From NCBI GenBank assembly GCA_017871115.1, contig JAFCIZ010000001.1, positions 7,500,001-7,564,000 of the forward strand: a stretch of 64,000 nucleotides of DNA, in the 5' to 3' direction. Below the pieces are notes generated by a model. The model worked only from the letters and a program-made list of their open reading frames with translations. It did not search any database and was not told the DNA's origin. This document shows, piece after piece, positions 59,928 through 64,000 of this stretch. A program made the translations under genes and the position numbers. The DNA is from Cunninghamella blakesleeana. Its lineage: Eukaryota > Mucoromycota > Mucoromycetes > Mucorales > Cunninghamellaceae. Each line of letters opens with the position of its first letter. The first letter of the stretch is position 1.

Positions 59928-60895
59928 TTATCCATAGCGAAGACCACCATATAAACCAACTAAGTAGGTTGATTTAAATTGAAGATTGTGTGTTAAAAAT
60001 CCAACAAAAGCGTTCCATTTATTAGTAACATGTTTACGAGTTACTCTTCCATCTTTATCTACACCCAATTGTTTTTGATAGTTTCCTTCCATACGATCCC
60101 AGTGAATAGTTATAAACCCATTGAATGATAAATACTAGTTAATTTATAAAAAAAAACATGTGAATAAAATGCTTTTTTTTTTTTTTTTTTTTGTTTTATA
60201 TATATATACATTACCTGTAAAGATATAAACCCAACTCCAACAATCAGTGCAAATAATTTACCCACTTTTTTAATTAAATAGCCAGTACAAAACCCTAGTA
60301 TAACACCGAAGGAAAGTTCACCTTTATGAAACAATGTTCTTTTTGCACTAATATCTCTTTTGGGTTGGTCATCAATACCAGTATCAAAAGGAGCACTAGT
60401 TGGAGTATAAGTAGCTATTTTTATATATTTACATATTTATATTTTATTTAAAATAAGATAAAATAAAATAAACGAAACGTTATTATAATATCTATATTAT
60501 TTATTTATTCATTTCTATGTAGCTATTAATCTCTTACCTTGGCATAAAATAGGTTTATTTTTCCATAATCCAAAAGTAAACGTGGTTGTAGTGGCAGCAG
60601 CAATAGTTACCATTCTAGTTGAAGATGATAAAGTAGATGGCTTCCATGCAAAAGTAGTTTGGGGTTGTCTTAACTTTCCAATAGTAGAATATGGCTGCAT
60701 TTTCACTATTATTTTTTTTTTTTTTCAATAAATAAATAATTTTAATTCTTAATAATAATAATAATATATATATGTATATATATAAATTGTAATGACGATT
60801 AATTTACTTTGCTTTAAAGTACTAATATTTTGACGAAATGCATTTTGAGTAGGAGATTGTAAAGTGGTTAAAGGGCGTATTAAACGAAACGACAT
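59928..60895 (-). CDS. FUN14-family mitochondrial membrane protein
   Basis: Four exons on the minus strand: 60808-60895, 60538-60705, 60215-60414, 59928-60134, giving 220 residues. The N-terminus is basic and Ser/Thr/Gln-rich without acids for about 75 residues ('MSFRLIRPLTTLQS'), like a mitochondrial presequence. The FUN14 domain follows: 'LSFGVILGFCTGYLIKKVGK', 'FALIVGVGFISLQYLSFNGF' and 'ITIHWDRM', then a final hydrophobic segment ending 'GLYGGLRYG'. Animal FUNDC1 is an outer-membrane mitophagy receptor; the LIR motif of FUNDC1 (YxxL near the N-terminus) is not evident here. Yeast Fun14 is uncharacterised. The function here is therefore open. Confidence 0.88.
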
Positions 60896-62177
60896 TTTCT
60901 TAGAGGTAAAAAAAAAATAAAAAAGAAAAAGAGAAATAAAAATAAAAAGGGCGGTTTTATTTTGTTTTTAAAAAAACTCCGCCGCTTTAACTGGCATGAT
61001 TTTTAGGCGAAACCTTGTCGTTTTAAATGAAAACAACTTCAATATAACTGGGGTATTATAAATATAAATAATGATATTGTATTCTGTTAGCTGCTAACTT
61101 TGAATTGTTATTTCCTAAAAACCCATTAAACAAACAGCTGCTTTTTTTTAAAAAATAAGAATAGAATACAACTCATTTATACCAGATTTTTTTCGAATTT
61201 TTTCTGCTTATATTTTAAAGATAGAAAATTTTATTAGTTTCAGTATAACTTATTGATAAAATAGATTAAAAGAAGCTTTTCTTTTAAAATATTATAATCA
61301 GAAACCTAATTTATTCTGAGAAAAAATTTGCACTTTAATAAACTGTAAAAAATAGTTGTATTATATCTAAAATACAAATTACTACAAAAGATGCAGTTTC
61401 CAAGAATATTTTTTCGGGTGGTTAGGTGGACGCGTTTCCAAAATTGAGAGCTTTCAAATTTTTTTGAAAAAGGATGAAGGAAAGTAAAAATTAACATCTA
61501 ATAGATTTGTTAAATAAGCTATCATTTGATGAAGCAGAAAAATCATAAAAGGACCCCAGTATAGCAAGCGTCAGACTATATCACACTCTACATCGACTTC
61601 GATAACTAAGAGCTTGTTTTCTTCATTTATCAATCTATATGTACTGTACATAGTTTAATTCATTAATTGGTGGTACCATCTCTTGCACATATATATCCTT
61701 CATCTTTACTGATTATGATTAAGATGATAGGCAAGGAAATTGTGATGGAAGATACGATTCAATAAATTGCAGAAGTAATTTGTAGAAACATCTTTAATTC
61801 TTTAGGTGAAAACATTGGATATTTAGGAAAAGTAGCTATACAAAGATTAAAAAGCAAATGTAAAAAAAAAAACCTAGCAGAGTGGAGTTAATATTTGGTT
61901 TAGTTATTGGATTATATAAAAACTATAGCAATAATTAGCAATCATTGGAACTCGGATTTAAATAACTTTCTACAATTATTATCTATTCAAATTTGCTCTT
62001 TTTACCAAGGAAATATATCTAAAATTATAATGTGCATTTATTCATCATTACAATTATATAAAAAATAATACTTTATATGTATTTTCATTTCATTTCATTT
62101 TATTATAAGATACTTTTTATTCAGCTTTGATTATATAATGTGTTTTGCTAATATGTAAACAAGCTTTTTTTAAACAT
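60896..62177. other. Intergenic region
   Basis: About 1.3 kb between two minus-strand genes. No convincing coding or RNA gene; short frames near 61306 look like chance. Confidence 0.5.
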
Positions 62178-62641
62178 TTAAGATATGATAATATATTTTT
62201 TATCATCATCATCATTATCATCATCAATCGTTATACATTGCTTTAGCCTTTTTGTTGGTCTTTTTAGCTCATCGCCATCATCATTAATACAGTGTATATC
62301 TCCTTCTTTCTTATATTCCAAACCGTCATCGCTATCATCATCACTTTTGTTGCTACTATTATTGTTATCGTTATTGTTATTACCATCCTTGATTTCATTG
62401 GTAAGCAGTGAAGATATGATCTCATTCTTAATAGCTATTGGTGCTGACGGTCGCATAAACGGTAACGGTGGGTGATCCTTTGGTTGTTTGTACTGTCCTT
62501 CTGTTTGATATTCTCCATCTTTCGAGTAAATAAATCGATCTTCCTTTGGATAAGTTGTAATAGCACGTTTCAATGGATAATCAATATATAGATCCTTTAA
62601 TAATATTTAGTATTAATAGCTTCATCTACACATGTATACAA

Positions 62642-62677
<36 letters not shown>

Positions 62678-64000
62678 TACCTGTATACCTCTTATCTGTA
62701 AATCACAGATTGGGCAAGTCCATAGTTGATCGTCTCTAAAACAATTAAAAAAGCATTTGGCATCAAAACAGGATATATGTCGACAGAATATACTGCGAGC
62801 AGGGTGTTCAATTCTCGTTAACATAATTGGGTCCATTAGGCTTATGTATTCACTGCCCATTATTATTTCTTCATCACCACTTTCCAGATCACTATTTGAA
62901 TCTATATAACGTATATATATATATTAATATTCATATTTTTATTTTTATTTTTTTTTAAAAAAAATAAAGTAACATAAAAAAAATGTACGTACCTTTTGAT
63001 GGTTGATAAAACATGCGGCCACAATCCAAAAAAAAAGTTTCGGCTTTATCCATTTGCCATCGAACGTTTGGTGGGTATTGATTCAGTAATTCGACAATAG
63101 TTGGTTGAGTATCTGGTGTCATTGCTTTGGACAAAAAACTTGATGAACTTTGAATGTACAATTGGCATACTAGCTAAAAATAAAAATAAAATAATATTAG
63201 ATTAGCCCAAATACAAATCTCTTTTCTTTTATTATTATTCCCGCTTATATCGGTATTAATTATTATTATCATTTTATTATACTTACATCTTCGTTCGTTT
63301 TTTTCCATATGCTACAGATAGTTACGTACTTGATATGATAGGATGCCTCATCATTTAGGCTAATTTCTAATTTTACTGTTTTTTGATCATTTTTATTAAT
63401 TTTTTGCCAATCTATCTTATTCGTAATATCAATATATTTAAATCCTTTTTGAATGATTGTCTATAATAAATATATATTTGTATAAACTTTTAATGAATGA
63501 TCAGTTATTATACAAAAAAACATATGTATTTATATTTATATTCTTCTTTGTTCTTTTTTTTTATCATTGTATATCAATTTTACCTGATCATCATCATTCC
63601 AAGTTTCTTTATCATTTAATTTTAAAGATGAGCATTGAGGGAAAATAGCATGTCTTGGTGAAATCCATAAATACATATGCAATCGAATATTTTCTTTTAA
63701 TGCATTTAAATTTAATTTTTCTGTATCAATAGTATAGTAAGTGAATGATGGTAATGTATGTGTAGTACATGTTTCTAAACGTATTAATTCGTAAAGCCGT
63801 TCTAATTTATCAGTTGCAGGTAATTGATCATAAGCAAATAATCCAGGTGATTTAGCATTAATTTTACTATGTATAATATAAATTTAAAATAATATGAATT
63901 AAATTACCATTTAGATAATAGTTATAAGGATAAATTGATTATATTATAACCCATTTATAGATAGGTATATACCTCTCACGTTCTTGACGACAAGCTTGTT
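62178..64000 (-). CDS. Siz/PIAS-type SUMO E3 ligase, N-terminus outside the window
   Basis: Six visible exons on the minus strand: 63973-64000 (cut by the edge), 63584-63866, 63287-63460, 62993-63173, 62681-62901, 62178-62594. The order is PINIT-like region ('SPGLFAYDQL' to 'HMYLWISPRHAIFPQC'), then the SP-RING (zf-MIZ): 'ISLMDPIMLTRIEHPARSIF', 'CRHISCFDAKCFF' and 'WTCPICD'. After that come a disordered acidic tail and SUMO-interaction-like patches ('CITIDDDNDDDD', 'KKYIIIS'). These ligases help Ubc9 attach SUMO to PCNA, septins and other substrates. The N-terminal SAP domain expected in the family would lie beyond 64000. The three-Cys/one-His pattern of the SP-RING is intact. Confidence 0.92.

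Noticed and set aside
61306..61497. 63-codon frame upstream of the FUN14 gene
   Set aside because: Composition is that of random AT-rich DNA and no homologous pattern is visible.

Overview
The window looks like nuclear DNA from an early-diverging fungus, most likely Mucoromycota (Mucorales-like). The sequence is very AT-rich, genes are dense with many short GT-AG introns, there are two class IV-type chitin synthases and an ATP2 gene with a mitochondrial presequence, and the retroelements are of fungal type. This assignment is an inference from gene content and style; no rRNA or mitochondrial marker is present.

Positions 1-19620 form a dense nest of transposable elements. Target-site duplications (TSDs) read directly from the sequence allow the nest to be unpicked. 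A family-A LTR (3114-19522, TSD ATAC) was entered by a family-B LTR (3696-8312, TSD CTAC) and by a second family-A LTR (8385-19461, TSD CTAC). The family-B LTR was then entered by a DIRS-like retroelement (3982-7898). The second family-A LTR was entered by a Tc1/mariner-type DNA transposon (8456-10156, TSD TA) and by a complete Ty3/gypsy-like element (10721-19456, 764-bp LTRs, TSD CAAC). The gypsy-like element has an open gag, a gag-pol junction with a textbook -1 frameshift heptamer, a protease-RT-RNase H frame, a 926-nt repeat-rich spacer and a separate integrase frame. To the left lie a solo family-B LTR (1668-2347, TSD GTGG) and the 5' end of another LTR element on the minus strand. The nest ends next to a tRNA-Glu(UUC) gene at 19627-19698.

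From 21172 to the end the window is ordinary gene-rich DNA. In order: a class II aldolase/adducin-domain protein (+); choline-phosphate cytidylyltransferase (-), head to head with a DNAJC11-like J-protein (+); a class IV-type chitin synthase (+); an EAPP-like protein (+); an Rvs167-like BAR-SH3 protein (+); a STE20/PAK-like kinase (-); a second chitin synthase (+); a weak gene relic; a large disordered protein (-); mitochondrial ATP synthase beta (-), head to head with a tandem-domain membrane amidohydrolase (+); a CUE-domain protein (-); a small secreted protein (+); a FUN14-family protein (-); and a Siz/PIAS-type SUMO ligase (-) running off the right end.

Two functional themes recur. One is cell wall and membrane traffic: the two chitin synthases, the BAR-SH3 protein, phosphatidylcholine synthesis and the CUE protein. 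The other is mitochondria: ATP2, FUN14 and the DNAJC11-like protein. Exon coordinates were set by eye from GT-AG sites. All complete spliced models keep frame to a stop, but no transcript data support them.
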